Part shown: positions 26,408 to 36,591 of the stretch, one piece after another
Position numbering within the stretch: the stretch's first letter is position 1
Layout of the letters: every line of letters begins with the position of its first letter
Program-made: the position numbers and the translations under genes
Assembly (NCBI GenBank): GCA_016873275.1
Contig: VGXO01000029.1
Coordinates: 1 to 37,772, forward strand
Length of the DNA: 37,772 nucleotides
Direction: 5' to 3'
Origin: Phycisphaerae bacterium
GTDB lineage: Bacteria; Planctomycetota; Phycisphaerae; Phycisphaerales; SM1A02
The notes under the pieces: generated by a model
What the model saw: only the letters and a program-made list of their open reading frames with translations
Database searches by the model: none
What the model was told of the DNA's origin: nothing

Positions 26408-28086
26408 GCGAACGCCGCGAGGCAGCGGTCGATCCGGCGCAGCGTCGAGTCGCGACCGAGGATCGCGAGCACGTCGAAGATCGGCGGCGAGACCGTGCCC
26501 CCGGTCACCGCGACGCGGAGCGGCTGGGCGACCTTGCCGATGTTGCCGCCGGCGTGCCCGCCCGCGAACTCGTTCATCGCCTGCTCGAGGCGCGCGGGCG
26601 ACCACTCGGCGGACGGAATCGCGGCGAGGGATTCCTTCGCCTTCGCGAGCAGGTCGAGTCCGGTGGGCTCGCCCTTGAGGAGCGCCTTCTCGACCGCCTT
26701 CGAGCGCTCATGCACGAGCACGTCGTCGGCGACGACGAGGGCGCGGTTCCCCCGGAACACCTCGTCGAGGGTCTTCGAGCGGGGCTGGCTCGCCGCGGCG
26801 AGGATCGCGAGGCGCGGCTCGCCGAGCGTCCGCAGGAACTCCGGGTGATACCGCTCGCCGTGCGCCCGAAGCCGCCGCAGGAAGGTCCCCGCGTCCATCG
26901 CCTGGATCGCGTCGAGGTTGAAGGCGAGGAGCTTCGCGCGGTCGAACTTCGCCGGGGTCTTCACCACGCGGTCGAGGTCGAAGCGCGAGCACAGGAACGC
27001 GAGGTCGAACTTCTCGAGGTCGTTCCCCGGCGACCAGCCGTTGAGGGCGAGGAAGTTGACGAGCACCTCCGGGAGGTAGCCGCTGCGGCGGAAGTCCTCG
27101 ACGTTGATCTCCGGAAGCGCCACGCCCATCGCGTCGGCGACCGCGGTCGCGGCGTCGGCGGCGAGCTGCACCGTCTTGTCGCCCTTCCAGCGGAGGAAGG
27201 TCTCGTGGTCGACGAGCGGGCGACCATCGTCACCCGCCGGTGAAGCCTCGAGTCCCGCCGCGACCACCGCCTCGCGGAGCGCGCGGTCCTTGTCGCGCTT
27301 GCTCATCTTGCTGCCGTCGGGGTTGAAGATGAGCGGCAGGTGCCCGTAGGTCAGGCGGCGGTAGCCGAGCGCCTCCTGCAGCAGGAGGTGCTTCGCGGTG
27401 TTGTTGAAGTGCTCCTGCGCCCGAAGGACGTGGGTCACCCCCATGGTCTCGTCGTCGACCACCACCGCGAAGTGGTAGGTCGGGTAGCCGTCCGCCTTGC
27501 GGATCACGAAGTCGTCGACCTCGCCCGCGGGAAGCGTGGCGTCGCCGAGGATCTCGTCGTGGATCGTCACCGCCCGCTCGCCGCTTCGGAAGCGGACGAC
27601 GCCCGGGCGACCTTCGGCGGCGAGCCTCGCGCGATCCGCGGGCGAGAGCGCCAGCGCCTTCGAGCCGTCGTAGCGGTAGGGTCGCCCCGCGGCGCGGGCG
27701 GCGGCGCGGGCGGCGTCGAGCTCCTCCGCGGTGTCGAACGCCTCGTACGCCTTGCCGGCGGCGATGAGGCGGGCGATCTCCCGGTCGTAGATCGCGAGCC
27801 GCTCCGACTGGAAGTAGGGTCCGTGGGGTCCGCCGCCGACGCGGCTGCCGTCGGGCGCCTCGAACTCCGGACCCTCGTCCCAGCGGAGCCCGAGCCATTC
27901 GAGGTCCTTGAGGAACCCGAGGCTCGCCGCGTCCGAGGATCGCTTCTGGTCGGTGTCCTCGATCCGCAGCAGGAACTTGCCGCCGCGCCCCTTGGCGTAG
28001 GCGTAGCAGAAGAGCGCGGTGCGGGCGCCGCCGACGTGGAGGTTGCCGGAGGGACTCGGGGCGAAGCGGGTGACGGGAGCGGTCAT
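26392..28086 (-). CDS. gltX: Glutamyl-tRNA synthetase
   Basis: It attaches glutamate to tRNA-Glu (and possibly tRNA-Gln) in the cytoplasm. The 564-residue product has the class I signatures FAPSPSGNLHVGGARTAL (HIGH-type motif H17-V-G-G) and KMSKRD (260-265), plus LRIEDTDQKRS, GYPTYHFAVVVDD and ALNGWSPG. It is longer than the usual 470-500; an extra segment of about 50 residues containing GDDGRPLVDHETFLRWKGDKT follows KMSKRD. Whether it is discriminating cannot be decided by eye; no gatCAB or glnS is in the window. The stop lies in an 8-bp tandem repeat. The Cys-rich gene ends 75 bp upstream. Confidence 0.96.
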   Translation of the reverse strand: MTAPVTRFAPSPSGNLHVGGARTALFCYAYAKGRGGKFLLRIEDTDQKRSSDAASLGFLKDLEWLGLRWDEGPEFEAPDGSRVGGGPHGPYFQSERLAIYDREIARLIAAGKAYEAFDTAEELDAARAAARAAGRPYRYDGSKALALSPADRARLAAEGRPGVVRFRSGERAVTIHDEILGDATLPAGEVDDFVIRKADGYPTYHFAVVVDDETMGVTHVLRAQEHFNNTAKHLLLQEALGYRRLTYGHLPLIFNPDGSKMSKRDKDRALREAVVAAGLEASPAGDDGRPLVDHETFLRWKGDKTVQLAADAATAVADAMGVALPEINVEDFRRSGYLPEVLVNFLALNGWSPGNDLEKFDLAFLCSRFDLDRVVKTPAKFDRAKLLAFNLDAIQAMDAGTFLRRLRAHGERYHPEFLRTLGEPRLAILAAASQPRSKTLDEVFRGNRALVVADDVLVHERSKAVEKALLKGEPTGLDLLAKAKESLAAIPSAEWSPARLEQAMNEFAGGHAGGNIGKVAQPLRVAVTGGTVSPPIFDVLAILGRDSTLRRIDRCLAAFAGATA

Positions 28087-28108
28087 CGCCGCAGGGTAGC
28101 GGCGGGGC

Positions 28109-28129
28109 CGCCCTCGCGGCGGGAGGGCG
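28109..28129 (-). terminator. Hairpin between the Cys-rich gene and gltX
   Basis: A 7-bp stem (CGCCCTC 28109-28115, GAGGGCG 28123-28129) with a 7-nt loop lies in the 75-bp gap. On the minus strand it is 33 nt after the Cys-rich stop and 22 nt before the gltX start. It could be a terminator or a leader stem; no T run follows. Confidence 0.3.
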
Positions 28130-28161
28130 CCGGCACGATCAGTCGACCTCCGTCGCCCCGA

Positions 28162-31100
28162 TCAGGGCGAGCAGAAGAAGTCCGCGAGCGCCACGCAGTC
28201 CGCGTCCCACCCGACCGAGCAGCAGGTCGCGTCGAGGATGCAGATGAACTCGCAGCACTTGTCGTCGTCGCAGTAGGGCTCGGGATGCGGCTCGTCGCAG
28301 GGACCCGAGTCCGGATCGCCGCAGGAGAGCCCGGCGCCGCAGAGCTTGCACTCGTCGCCCGCGATCAGCGCGCAGTTCAGGTCCCACGCCGTGTTGCAGC
28401 AGAAGGAGTCGATCGCGCAGACCGCCTCGCAGCACGCCTCGTCGCTGCAGTTGGGCGTGCCGTTGGGCTTGCAGCAGCCGCCGGCCGCGGGATCGCCGCA
28501 GGGCGGCACCGGGCAGGCGTCGTCGCAGGGACCGCCGGGATTGCCGAGCGAGCGGGCGATCGAGGCGCAGAAGTCATCCCACGAGCCGTCGCAGCAGAAG
28601 GGATCCGCCTGGCAGACCGCCTCGCAGCAGGTCTCGTCGTTGCAGAAGGGCGTGAAGTTCGCCGAGCAGCAGTCGCCCGCGCACGGGTCGCCGCAGTCGA
28701 GCCGGCACTCGTCGCAGGCGGTCTGGTCGCGGGCGATGTCCACGCAGACCGAGTCCCAGCCCGCGTCGCAGCAGACCGGGTCGATCTCGCAGACCGCCTC
28801 GCAGCAGTCGGCGTCGCGGCAGTTGGGCGTGCCGTTCGCCGAGCAGCAGTCCCCGGCGAGGTAGTCCCCGCAGGCGGGCACCGCGCACATCTTGAGCGCC
28901 ATCTCGACGCAGGAGGCATCCCACTCGACCTCGCAGCAGAAGGTGTCGCTCGCGGGATCGCAGATGAGGGCGCAGCAGGCGGGATCGTCGCAGCCCGGGG
29001 TGTCATGGGCGACGTAGCAGCTGCCGCTCGAGGCGAGCCCGCAGCCGCCGACGCAGCGGTCCTTCGCGATCTCCGCGCAGACCGCGTCCCACCGCTGGGC
29101 ACAGCAGGAGGGATCGATCTCGCAGACCGCGGCGCAGCAGTAGCGATCCTCGCAGTTCGGTCCGTCGTGGGGCAGGAGGCACGGGCCGGCGCACGGATTG
29201 CCGCAGCCGGCGGTGCCGCAGCAGAGGACCCGCGCGAGCGTCACGCACTCCTCGTCCCACGCCAGCTCGCAGCAGGAGGGATCGACGCGGCAGACGCCCG
29301 CGCAGCAGCTCGAGTCGCGGCAGCCCGGCGTCGTCTTCGCCTCGAGGCAGCTTCCCTCGCAGGGGCACTCCCAGGCGCCGATCGGGTTGCAGTTGAAGTT
29401 CGCGAGGCTCACGCACGCCGGATCCCACGAGTCGAGGCAGCAGGAGGGATCGAGGAAGCAGACGATCGACTCGCAGGAGGGATCGTTGCAGCCAGAGGTC
29501 GCGTGCGCGGCATTGCAGGGACCGACGCCGCTGCCGCTGTCGGGATCCACGCAGATCACCTCCGCCGCCGCGACGCAGCGGGCGTCCCATCCGAGCAGGC
29601 AGCAGTCCGGCAGCACGTCGCAGACCGCCGACGCGCAGACCTGGTTCGAGCAGCCGAAGATCGGGTGCACCTCGAGGCAGGGACCCCGACCGTGGTTCGT
29701 GATCAGGAGCTCGGGGCAGAGCGACGCCGCCTGCGCCACGCAGATCGAGTCCCAGCGGACCTCGCAGCAGAAGGGATCGACCGAGGAGCAGACCAAGGTG
29801 CAGCAGGCGCCCTCGGAGCAGCCGCCGACGCCGCCGGGGACGAGGCAGGGGCGGGTCTGGCTGCTGCCGCAGGCGGCGAGCGCCGGCTCGCACTCGATGA
29901 CCGCGATCGAGACGCATACGCCATCCCATCCGACGTTGCAGCAGAAGGAGTCGACGTCGCAGACCGCGTCGCAGCAGTCGGCGTTGTTGCAGTTCGGGCT
30001 CCCATGCTGGACGAAGCAGGAGCCGGTCTGGGCGTCGCCGCACTGGTCGCAGAACTCGACCGCGGCGCGGACGCAGTCCTCATCCCACCCGGTCTGGCAG
30101 CAGTACTCGAAGCCCGGGACGCGGCAGACGCGGTCGCAGCAGCCGGCGTCGTCGCAGCCCGCGGTCGCGTGCGGCACGAAGCAGCTGCCGGAGCCCGGCA
30201 CTCCGCAGCCCGGGGTGAACGCGCAGCGGCGGTCGGCGGTCTTGACGCACGCGGCGTCCCACGAGACCGCGCAGCAGAAGCCGTCGATCGCGCAGACGTC
30301 GTTGCAGCACTCGAAGTCCTGGCAGCCTGGCAGGGGGTGGATCGACTTGCAGTTGAGGTCCTGTCCGGGCAGCGGCTGGACGCCGCAGCGGCAGGTCACG
30401 AGCCCGCAGAGGTTCGTCGCCTGCTCGGCGCACTGGCGGTCCCAGCGCTGGTTGCAGCAGGAGGGATCGATCGAGCAGATCTGCTCGCAGCACTCCGCGT
30501 CGCTGCAGTAGGGATCGAGGCTCTCGTAGCAGCAGCTGCCGGTGCCGGGCGTGCCGCAGCCGGTGCAGACCGCCTCGGCGATCGCGACGCAGGCGCCGTC
30601 CCAGGAGACCTCGCAGCAGCGCGGGTCGAAGAGGCAGACCGCCGAGCAGCACTCGGCGTTGTTGCAGCCGGGACGATCGGGATGGGCGACGAGGCAGGAG
30701 CCTGCGCAGGAGGAGCCGCAGAACGCGCAGAGCTGGGTCGCCTTGCGGACGCAGTCTTGGTCCCACGCGGTCGTGCAGCAGGTGGGATCGACCTCGCAGA
30801 CCGCCTGGCAGACCTGCACGTCATTGCAGGAGGGCGCCGGGGAGGTCTCGAAGCAGCTGTTCGATCCGGAGCCGCAGTTGTCGCAGATCTTCTCCGCGAG
30901 CGCCACGCAGAACTTGTCCCACGCCACGCTGCAGCAGATCGCCTCGACGTTGCAGACGGTGGTGCAGCAGTCGACGTCCTGGCAGCCGGGGGCGTAGAGG
31001 TCCGGCTCGAAGCAGCTGCCCTCGCTGCCGCAGGCGGTGGAGCCGCCGAGGGTGGCGGGCGGCGCGTCGCCGTCGAGGTCCGCGACCGGCGCGGAGGGCG

Positions 31101-31185
31101 CCTGGGAGGCGATCGCCGGCAGCGCGAGCGAGGCGACCGCGAGGGCGATCGCGGGGAGGACGCGGCGGATCCAACGATCGAGCAC
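28162..31185 (-). CDS. Secreted protein of 17 Cys-rich repeats
   Basis: The 1007-residue product begins with a Sec-type signal peptide (about residues 1-27, ending LPAIAS) and is then built almost wholly of 17 repeats of about 50-65 residues. The consensus is CG-x(4)-GSC-x(3)-H-x(2)-PGC-x-D-x(2)-CC-x(2)-VC-x(2)-DP-x-CC-x(3)-WD-x(2)-CV-x(2)-A-x(3)-C. Each unit has about ten Cys, so roughly 170 in all, and an invariant WD. The even number suggests five disulfides per unit in an oxidising compartment. Repeats 9 and 10 lose some positions. I know similar repeats from planctomycete and myxobacterial exported proteins but no assigned function. The start is the GTG at 31185, the only start giving a signal peptide; no Shine-Dalgarno is present. 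It begins 14 bp after the FG-GAP gene stop, so co-expression is likely. Confidence 0.85.
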   Translation of the reverse strand: MLDRWIRRVLPAIALAVASLALPAIASQAPSAPVADLDGDAPPATLGGSTACGSEGSCFEPDLYAPGCQDVDCCTTVCNVEAICCSVAWDKFCVALAEKICDNCGSGSNSCFETSPAPSCNDVQVCQAVCEVDPTCCTTAWDQDCVRKATQLCAFCGSSCAGSCLVAHPDRPGCNNAECCSAVCLFDPRCCEVSWDGACVAIAEAVCTGCGTPGTGSCCYESLDPYCSDAECCEQICSIDPSCCNQRWDRQCAEQATNLCGLVTCRCGVQPLPGQDLNCKSIHPLPGCQDFECCNDVCAIDGFCCAVSWDAACVKTADRRCAFTPGCGVPGSGSCFVPHATAGCDDAGCCDRVCRVPGFEYCCQTGWDEDCVRAAVEFCDQCGDAQTGSCFVQHGSPNCNNADCCDAVCDVDSFCCNVGWDGVCVSIAVIECEPALAACGSSQTRPCLVPGGVGGCSEGACCTLVCSSVDPFCCEVRWDSICVAQAASLCPELLITNHGRGPCLEVHPIFGCSNQVCASAVCDVLPDCCLLGWDARCVAAAEVICVDPDSGSGVGPCNAAHATSGCNDPSCESIVCFLDPSCCLDSWDPACVSLANFNCNPIGAWECPCEGSCLEAKTTPGCRDSSCCAGVCRVDPSCCELAWDEECVTLARVLCCGTAGCGNPCAGPCLLPHDGPNCEDRYCCAAVCEIDPSCCAQRWDAVCAEIAKDRCVGGCGLASSGSCYVAHDTPGCDDPACCALICDPASDTFCCEVEWDASCVEMALKMCAVPACGDYLAGDCCSANGTPNCRDADCCEAVCEIDPVCCDAGWDSVCVDIARDQTACDECRLDCGDPCAGDCCSANFTPFCNDETCCEAVCQADPFCCDGSWDDFCASIARSLGNPGGPCDDACPVPPCGDPAAGGCCKPNGTPNCSDEACCEAVCAIDSFCCNTAWDLNCALIAGDECKLCGAGLSCGDPDSGPCDEPHPEPYCDDDKCCEFICILDATCCSVGWDADCVALADFFCSP

Positions 31186-31199
31186 GGAGGCGTCGCGGC

Positions 31200-32777
31200 T
31201 CAGGGGAAGATCTCCGTGATCGAACCGGTGTTGTTGAGGGTCGGTCCCGACGGCTGCGGCGAGTTCGAGAAGGGAGCCCCCACGAGCGTCGCGACGTCGC
31301 CCGCCGCGACCGCGAAGCCGAACTGGTCGCCGGTCTGGGCGAAGGTCGCGAACTTCTTGCCGAGGAACTCCCACAGCTCGGGCGAGGTTCCCGGCCGCCA
31401 TCGGTAGAGATAGACCGCGCCGGCGTTCACCGCGAGGGTCCCGTCGCCGCGGGCGCCGACCGCGAGCAGCACGCTCCCGTCGTCCCACTCGGTCATGCTG
31501 ACCGAGGCGCCGAACTGCTGGTCGGGCAGGTCGCTCGAGGGAGCGAGGATCAGGCGGCTCCGGTAGTTGCTCGTGCCGGTCTTGGTCCGCTCCCAGATCT
31601 GGACGACGCCGGCGCCGTCGTTGCGCCCGGGTGCCCCGACCGCGATGAAGCGGGACGCCGCCGCCACCGACTCGCCATAGCGGTCGCCCGCGGTGCTGTT
31701 CGAGAGGAAGAGCGTCCGCTGGGTCGAGTTGAGCCATGCATCCGTCGCCCGCCGCTCGCAGACGAAGATCCTGCCTCGCTCGCCGTTGAAGGCGGGGGCG
31801 CCGATCACGAGGAGCTTGTGCGGCGTGGCGAGGGGCTGGTCGTTCTCCCCGGTCCGCACCTCGCCGGGGGAGGCGACCGACCAGCCGAACTGACTGCCGT
31901 TGTAGGAGGCGCTCGAGGGCGTCGCGACCTTCACCGCGAGCGCCCACGTCCCGCCGACCGCCCGCTCGAAGAGATAGACCGCCCCGCGCTGGGAGACGCC
32001 TGCCCGCGGGGCGCCGATGAAGAGCGTGTCCTTCGCCGAGTCGACGAGATGGACGCCGTCGAGGGAGAAGCCGAACCACTCGTTGTTGACCGCGCCGGTG
32101 CCGGGTCGGAGCACCGCCTCGGCGCTCCAGGTCGCCGAGCCGGGCACCGCCGTGAAGACGCTCACCGCGCCGCGCTGCGTGCCCTGCTGGGAGTCGCGGT
32201 AGGCGCCGGCGACCGCGACGTCGACGACCGGTCCCTTGAACGCCGCGACGCTCCGACCGAAGTAGGTCGCGACGATCGTGGGGGTGGGATGGAAGACCGC
32301 CTGCTGCAGCCACTGCCCGCCGATGCGGCGCATGATGCTGATCGAGCCCGCGTCGGCGACGACCGGCGGACCTGGCGCGTCGCGGAGGTAGGCGCCTCCG
32401 ACCGCGATCGGGGCGAAGTCGCCGTCTCGATGGGGCGAGACGTCGACCGCCATCCCTTGGCAGGAGTTCGCCTGCAGTGGCTGCGGCGCGGCGAGGACGA
32501 GCGAGGTGCAGAGGGTGCAGACCTCCGACGCGATCAGTGCGCAGGTCGAGTCCCAGTTGATCAGGCAGCAGCCCGGATCGATGGCGCAGACCGCCTCGCA
32601 GCAGAGGAGGTCCTCGCAGCCGGTCGTCGGCTTCGGGCTGCAGCAGGGACCCGCGAGGGGATCGCCGCACTGCCCGCGTGCCGAGCCCGCGATGGCGCCA
32701 ACGAGCACGAGGACGACCGCGACGAGCCCTCGCATGCCTCGGGCGGCGGCGGGGCTCGCGGAGTGTGGCTCGTGCAC
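31200..32777 (-). CDS. Exported FG-GAP beta-propeller protein with one N-terminal Cys-rich repeat
   Basis: The 525-residue product has a signal peptide (hydrophobic core LVAVVLVLVGAIAG, cleavage expected near residue 35). One copy of the repeat found in the next gene follows (CGDPLAGPCCSPK, then CCEAVCAIDPGCC and INWDSTC; about 37-90). The rest is FG-GAP/integrin-alpha-like blades: YFGRSVA, WFGFSL with LFIGAPRAG, FGWSVA with LLVIGAPAFNGERGR, YGESVA with FIAVGAPGRNDGAG, FGASVS with LLAVGARGDG, and FGFAVA with TLVGAPF. I choose the GTG at 32777 because GGAAGGA lies 6 nt upstream; an ATG at 32735 would give 511 residues and also keep a signal peptide. Such propellers are usually surface proteins. 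Partner or ligand unknown. Confidence 0.85.
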   Translation of the reverse strand: MHEPHSASPAAARGMRGLVAVVLVLVGAIAGSARGQCGDPLAGPCCSPKPTTGCEDLLCCEAVCAIDPGCCLINWDSTCALIASEVCTLCTSLVLAAPQPLQANSCQGMAVDVSPHRDGDFAPIAVGGAYLRDAPGPPVVADAGSISIMRRIGGQWLQQAVFHPTPTIVATYFGRSVAAFKGPVVDVAVAGAYRDSQQGTQRGAVSVFTAVPGSATWSAEAVLRPGTGAVNNEWFGFSLDGVHLVDSAKDTLFIGAPRAGVSQRGAVYLFERAVGGTWALAVKVATPSSASYNGSQFGWSVASPGEVRTGENDQPLATPHKLLVIGAPAFNGERGRIFVCERRATDAWLNSTQRTLFLSNSTAGDRYGESVAAASRFIAVGAPGRNDGAGVVQIWERTKTGTSNYRSRLILAPSSDLPDQQFGASVSMTEWDDGSVLLAVGARGDGTLAVNAGAVYLYRWRPGTSPELWEFLGKKFATFAQTGDQFGFAVAAGDVATLVGAPFSNSPQPSGPTLNNTGSITEIFP

Positions 32778-32902
32778 GAAGGGTCCTTCCGTGGAGGGCG
32801 TCCGACTCGCTCCGAGCGACGCCGAGGGCGATGACGGGGTCGGATCGGCGATTCGTCCCCCTCCGAACCTCGGTTCCGACGCTCCGAGTATGGCGGCGGA
32901 CC

Positions 32903-33757
32903 CTACGCGGGGCAACCGCCAACAGGCTGCGGCGAGCCGCGCCGCGACGATTCGACGGTTCCGCCGGGGACTGGATCGCTCCCGGAGGGACCTTCGAGAC
33001 CGCCGAATCGCCTCTTCCGCCGGGCAAAGTCCGCGAACGCGTGATGAAGTTCCGCCTCGCCGAAGTCCGGCCAGAGGACGTCGGTGACGTGGAGCTCGGC
33101 GTAGCTGATCTGCCAGAGGAGGTAGTTCGAGATCCGCATCTCGCCCGCGGTCCTGATGAGGAGGTCCGGGTCCGGCAGCCCCGCGGTGTCGAGGTGCCCG
33201 GCGATGACCCCCTCGTCGATCGCCTCCGGATCAAGCCGACCCTCGCGGACCTTCCGGGCGATGCGCCGCACCGCGTCGGTGATCTCCTGGCGGGAGCCGT
33301 AGTTCAGGGCGAGGACGAGGTCCATGGTCCGACCGGAGGCGGTCGCCTCGGCGGTGGCGGCGAGCGCCGCGAGCACCGATCCGGGGAGACCGGCGTCCCG
33401 ACCGATCCGGCGGAAGCGGATGCCCTTCTCGGCGAGCTCCCGGCGCTCGGAGGCGAGGTACTCCTCGCAAAGGAGCATGAGCGCGTCGACCTCCTCGGCG
33501 GGTCGCTTCCAGTTCTCGCTCGAGAAGGAGTAGAGCGTGAGCGCCTTCACGCCGAGCCGGGCGCACTCGGCGACGATGCGCCGCACGCTCTTCGCGCCCT
33601 CGCGGTGCCCGAGGATCCTCGGAAGACCCCGGGCGCGGGCCCAACGCCCATTGCCATCCATGATCACCGCGACGTGGGTGGGAACCGTCGGCGCGCCCAT
33701 CTCGGGGGTCGACGGTTCGACCCTTCCGGAGGACGGACCCATCGGCGCCTCGCTCAT
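32903..33757 (-). CDS. uppS: Isoprenyl (undecaprenyl) diphosphate synthase
   Basis: It condenses isopentenyl diphosphate onto farnesyl diphosphate in cis to make the C55 lipid carrier for peptidoglycan and other glycans, at the membrane face. The 284-residue product contains VAVIMDGNGRWA with catalytic D34, GHREGA with H51, YSFSSENWKRP, and RTAGEMRISNYLLWQ (202-216) followed by YAEL. It has about 25 extra residues at each end relative to the 250-residue family norm. The ATG at 33757 lacks a Shine-Dalgarno; an in-frame ATG five codons in is also possible. It lies 25 bp after purA, probably co-transcribed. In planctomycetes uppS is often beside cdsA and dxr, which are not seen here. Confidence 0.94.
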   Translation of the reverse strand: MSEAPMGPSSGRVEPSTPEMGAPTVPTHVAVIMDGNGRWARARGLPRILGHREGAKSVRRIVAECARLGVKALTLYSFSSENWKRPAEEVDALMLLCEEYLASERRELAEKGIRFRRIGRDAGLPGSVLAALAATAEATASGRTMDLVLALNYGSRQEITDAVRRIARKVREGRLDPEAIDEGVIAGHLDTAGLPDPDLLIRTAGEMRISNYLLWQISYAELHVTDVLWPDFGEAELHHAFADFARRKRRFGGLEGPSGSDPVPGGTVESSRRGSPQPVGGCPA

Positions 33758-33782
33758 TGCCGCAGTGTAGGCGGCGGGAGGG

Positions 33783-35189
<1,407 letters not shown>

Positions 35190-35300
35190 CTAAGAAGTCG
35201 TCCCAAGGTGGTCGTGGCGCGACGAACCGCGATCCGACCGGAGGCTCCGCCCGAGCGAGTCACTCCGACGCCGCCGCCCGCCCGACCTATCGTCCGCCCC

Positions 35301-36542
35301 GTGAGCGATCCCCGACTCGTCCGCTTGCCGCTTGCCTCCGAGACCGCGATCGGCGCCCGATGCTCGCTCGCAGACGTGCTCAGGGCGCCCTTCCCGAGCC
35401 CTCGCGGCGCCTACCTGCACGTGCCCTTCTGCCGGCACAAGTGCCACTACTGCGACTTCTACTCGCTCGTCGAGCGCGAGGGGGAGGATCGTCAGGAGGC
35501 GTTCGTCGCGCGGCTCGAGGAGGAGCTCGCCGCGGTCTCGGAGCGCCTCGAGCCAGGCGCGGTCGAGATCGAGACGGTCTTCATCGGAGGCGGCACGCCG
35601 ACCTTGCTGCGGGTGCCGCTCCTGCGGCGCATGCTCCGGTCCGTCCGTCGATGGCTGCCGCTCGCCCCGTCCGGGCGGCTCGAGTGGACGGTCGAGGCGA
35701 ATCCGGAGACCGTCGACGAGGAGGTCGCGGCGACCCTCGTCGAGGGCGGAGTCAACCGCGTGAGCCTCGGCGCGCAGAGCTTCACGCCGCGGCTTCTTCG
35801 GGCGCTCGAGCGGGAGCACCCGATCGAGTCGGTCGGGAGGGCGCTCGCGGCGCTTCGCGGGGCGGGGATCTCGAACCTCAACCTCGACCTCATCTTCGCG
35901 GTGCCCGGCTCGACGCTCGAGGACTGGCGCCACGACCTCGACGCGGCGCTCGCCCTCGCCCCCACCCACCTCTCGGCGTACGGACTGACCTACGAGCCGA
36001 ACACGCCGCTCGCGGTCCGCCGCGACCGCGGCGAGGTCGCGGCGATCGAGGAGGATCTCGAGGCGGCGATGTACGAGGCGGCGTGCGGGCGGCTCGCGAC
36101 CGCGGGCTACGAGCGGTACGAGATCAGCAACTGGTCGCGACCGGGGCTCGCCTGCCGCCACAACCTCCTCTACTGGCGGAACGCCTCCTGGCTCGCCTTC
36201 GGTCCGAGCGCGAGCGGTCACCTCGCGGGGCTCCGCTTCAAGGTGGTGCCGCGGCTCGGGGAGTGGCTCGAGACCTCCGGCACGCCGGCGCTCGCGGAGT
36301 GGGAGCAGCTCGACGCCTCGGGCACGTTCGGGGAGGAGCTGATGCTCGGGCTTCGCCTCGTCGAGGGGATCGACGCGGCGTGGCTCGAGTCGAGGCTCGC
36401 GCGGCATGACGACGCCGGCTCGCGGCGGCGGGCGATCGCCGCCGCGACCGCCGACGGTCGCCTCGAGGAGGTCGCCGGGCGCGTGCGGCTCACCCCGCGC
36501 GGAACCCTCCTCGCGAACACCGTCCTCGAGGACCTCGTCTGA
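35301..36542 (+). CDS. hemW: HemW-like radical SAM protein
   Basis: HemW is a heme-binding radical SAM protein long annotated as oxygen-independent coproporphyrinogen III oxidase-like, thought to act in heme delivery. The 413-residue product has the iron-sulfur motif CRHKCHYCDF (C44, C48, C51; CX3CX2C), GGGTPTLL, EANPETV, RVSLGAQSF and the heme-associated HNLLYW (287-292), which separates HemW from HemN. The CX3CX2C cluster is complete, and the HemN-specific N-terminal extension is absent. The start is the GTG at 35301, with no Shine-Dalgarno. Upstream in-frame sequence overlaps purA antisense and has no homology. No other heme genes are adjacent. Confidence 0.91.
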   Translation: MSDPRLVRLPLASETAIGARCSLADVLRAPFPSPRGAYLHVPFCRHKCHYCDFYSLVEREGEDRQEAFVARLEEELAAVSERLEPGAVEIETVFIGGGTPTLLRVPLLRRMLRSVRRWLPLAPSGRLEWTVEANPETVDEEVAATLVEGGVNRVSLGAQSFTPRLLRALEREHPIESVGRALAALRGAGISNLNLDLIFAVPGSTLEDWRHDLDAALALAPTHLSAYGLTYEPNTPLAVRRDRGEVAAIEEDLEAAMYEAACGRLATAGYERYEISNWSRPGLACRHNLLYWRNASWLAFGPSASGHLAGLRFKVVPRLGEWLETSGTPALAEWEQLDASGTFGEELMLGLRLVEGIDAAWLESRLARHDDAGSRRRAIAAATADGRLEEVAGRVRLTPRGTLLANTVLEDLV

Positions 36543-36591
36543 CCTCCTCGACCTCCCGACGCCTTCGGCGGCCGGCACTACCCTCCGCGCC

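Noticed and set aside
28346-30511. Gln/Ser-rich plus-strand open frames
   Set aside because: They are the mirror of Cys codons (TGC read as GCA/CAG) in the repeat gene, not real low-complexity proteins.
27340-31407. A 1355-codon plus-strand open frame
   Set aside because: It is antisense to gltX and the Cys-rich gene, both with strong protein evidence; high GC keeps the opposite frame open.
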